Origin: Polaromonas sp.
Lineage (GTDB): Bacteria; Pseudomonadota; Gammaproteobacteria; Burkholderiales; Burkholderiaceae_C
Direction of reading: 5' to 3'
NCBI GenBank assembly: GCA_025362825.1
Contig: JANYFF010000514.1
Span: 1-7,015 of the forward strand
DNA length: 7,015 nucleotides
Positions within the stretch are counted from its first letter, which is position 1, and each line of letters starts with the position of its first letter. Below the pieces are notes generated by a model. That model was not told the DNA's origin, searched no databases, and saw only the letters and a program-made list of their open reading frames with translations. Below, in pieces: positions 6,011 to 7,015 of the stretch. Position numbers and translations under genes: made by a program.

Positions 6011-7015
6011 ATGGTAACCATACACAAAAGCCCGACTTACCAGGCCTTCCGGCTCAAACGCTGGCAGTCGGTTCTGCTCGGTATTGTGGCGGTGCTGTTG
6101 ATCCTGTTCATCATCTTCGACTGGAACTGGTTTCGCAAACCGCTTGAACACTACATCTCGGACAAAACACAGCGCGAATTCACAATCTCCAACCTTGATG
6201 TCGACATCGGTTTGACGCCTGTCATCAAGATGAAGGATGTCCTCTTTGCCAACGCAAAGTGGTCAGCTGCAAACAAGCCGATGGCGAAGATTGCTTCGCT
6301 CGAATTTTCTGTCTCGCTGCGCGACCTGTGGGACGGCAAGGTTCTGGTGCCGCGCGCTGCACTCTCTCAGGCCGACCTGCTGTTTGAAAAATCCAAAGAC
6401 GGGCAAAAAAACTGGGTGATCCAGGCGCCCTCTGAATCTACCAAGTCCAGCACCTTCCGCATCAGCAGCCTTTCAGTCGATGAGGGCCATCTGCGTTATG
6501 TGAACTACGGCGAGCCGCTGAGCGCAGACATCCACGCCAGCACCTTTGTGTCTACGGCAACCGCGAAGGTCACGGATGCAAAGGCCAAAGCCAACAACAG
6601 CAGCTACACCACGCGCTACACGTTTACCGGTAAATACCACGATGCAGGCTTCAGCGGTGACGCCATGACTGGCGATGTACTGAGCTTTCAGGAATCCAAC
6701 ATCCCCTTCCCGATCAAGGGCAGGCTGGACGCCGGCACGACGCGGCTGAACGTCGAGGGGACCATCGCCGACGTGGTCAATATCACGGCCATCGACGTGC
6801 GCCTTCAGATCGCCGGCAGCACACTGGCCAGCCTGTACCCCTTCCTGCTGCTACCGCTGCCTGCGTCACCGCCTTACGAGTTTAGCGGCCACCTGATTCA
6901 AAAGGGTGATCGCTATGGTATCGACGACCTCAGCGGAAAAATCGGCGCTACAGACATTGCGGGCAGCGGCGCCTACATACGCCAAAAACCGCGTCCGCTA
7001 CTCACAGCCAAACTG
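6011..7015 (+). CDS. AsmA-family protein, 3' truncated by window edge
   Basis: Envelope protein of the AsmA/AsmA-like family, anchored in the inner membrane with a large periplasmic part. Family members are linked to outer-membrane assembly and lipid transport between membranes. The 335 codons visible run open to the right edge with no stop. A short basic N-terminus (HKSPTYQAFRLKRWQ) is followed by one membrane segment, VLLGIVAVLLILFIIF (about 20-35), then the family signature: NWFRKPLEHYISDKTQREFTI, followed by the alternating beta-rich stretch DVDIGLTPVIKMKDVLFANA and IASLEFSVSLRDLWDGKVLV, where the LEFSVSLRDLW pattern is typical. The full protein is probably around twice this length. The start ATG 6011 has only a distant GGGA (5996-5999); in-frame ATG 5990 or TTG 5972 would add 7 or 13 residues. 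The gene may have its own promoter, since 63 bases or more separate it from the transporter. Confidence 0.88.
   Translation, partial: MVTIHKSPTYQAFRLKRWQSVLLGIVAVLLILFIIFDWNWFRKPLEHYISDKTQREFTISNLDVDIGLTPVIKMKDVLFANAKWSAANKPMAKIASLEFSVSLRDLWDGKVLVPRAALSQADLLFEKSKDGQKNWVIQAPSESTKSSTFRISSLSVDEGHLRYVNYGEPLSADIHASTFVSTATAKVTDAKAKANNSSYTTRYTFTGKYHDAGFSGDAMTGDVLSFQESNIPFPIKGRLDAGTTRLNVEGTIADVVNITAIDVRLQIAGSTLASLYPFLLLPLPASPPYEFSGHLIQKGDRYGIDDLSGKIGATDIAGSGAYIRQKPRPLLTAKL

Noticed and set aside
1..7015. Mobile element, CRISPR, defence system or structured RNA gene
   Set aside because: I saw no transposase or integrase motifs, spaced direct repeats, tRNA-like folds or defence-type domains. Nearly all of the window is explained by ordinary chromosomal genes.

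Overview
The window reads as a stretch of chromosome from a GC-rich betaproteobacterium, most likely in Burkholderiales and probably Comamonadaceae. The grounds are the ileS-lspA gene pair, the high-GC codon use, the style of the AsmA and EamA proteins, and small AT-rich palindromes of a kind I recall as common in that family. The taxonomic call comes from recognition, not from a search.

Layout: (1) Positions 2-2275 (+) hold the 3' four fifths of ileS, isoleucyl-tRNA synthetase, entering from the left edge. (2) Positions 2286-2786 (+) hold lspA, prolipoprotein signal peptidase, ten bases behind ileS, with its Shine-Dalgarno overlapping the ileS stop. (3) Positions 2787-2958 are a convergent intergenic gap with a small palindrome. 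(4) Positions 4785 down to 2959 (-) hold two genes read together: a quinone oxidoreductase of the zinc-free MDR family, then a DUF4743-type NUDIX hydrolase. They are separated by 6 bases and lie in the same reading frame. (5) Positions 4946-5947 (+) hold a DMT/EamA transporter, divergent from the oxidoreductase. Its last transmembrane helix appears to be broken by a one-base frameshift near 5810. (6) From 6011 to the right edge (+) is the N-terminal part of an AsmA-family envelope protein.

How the genes relate: ileS and lspA form a classic essential cotranscribed pair with unrelated functions (translation and lipoprotein maturation). The minus-strand pair could share a damage-control or redox theme, but that is inference. 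EamA and AsmA are separate inner-membrane/envelope genes.

I see no mobile element, CRISPR array, RNA gene, phage gene or defence system. The window is mostly ordinary housekeeping DNA. The points worth a second look are the transporter frameshift, the palindrome that is translated inside ileS and has a relative after lspA, and the in-frame UAG junction between the two minus-strand genes.
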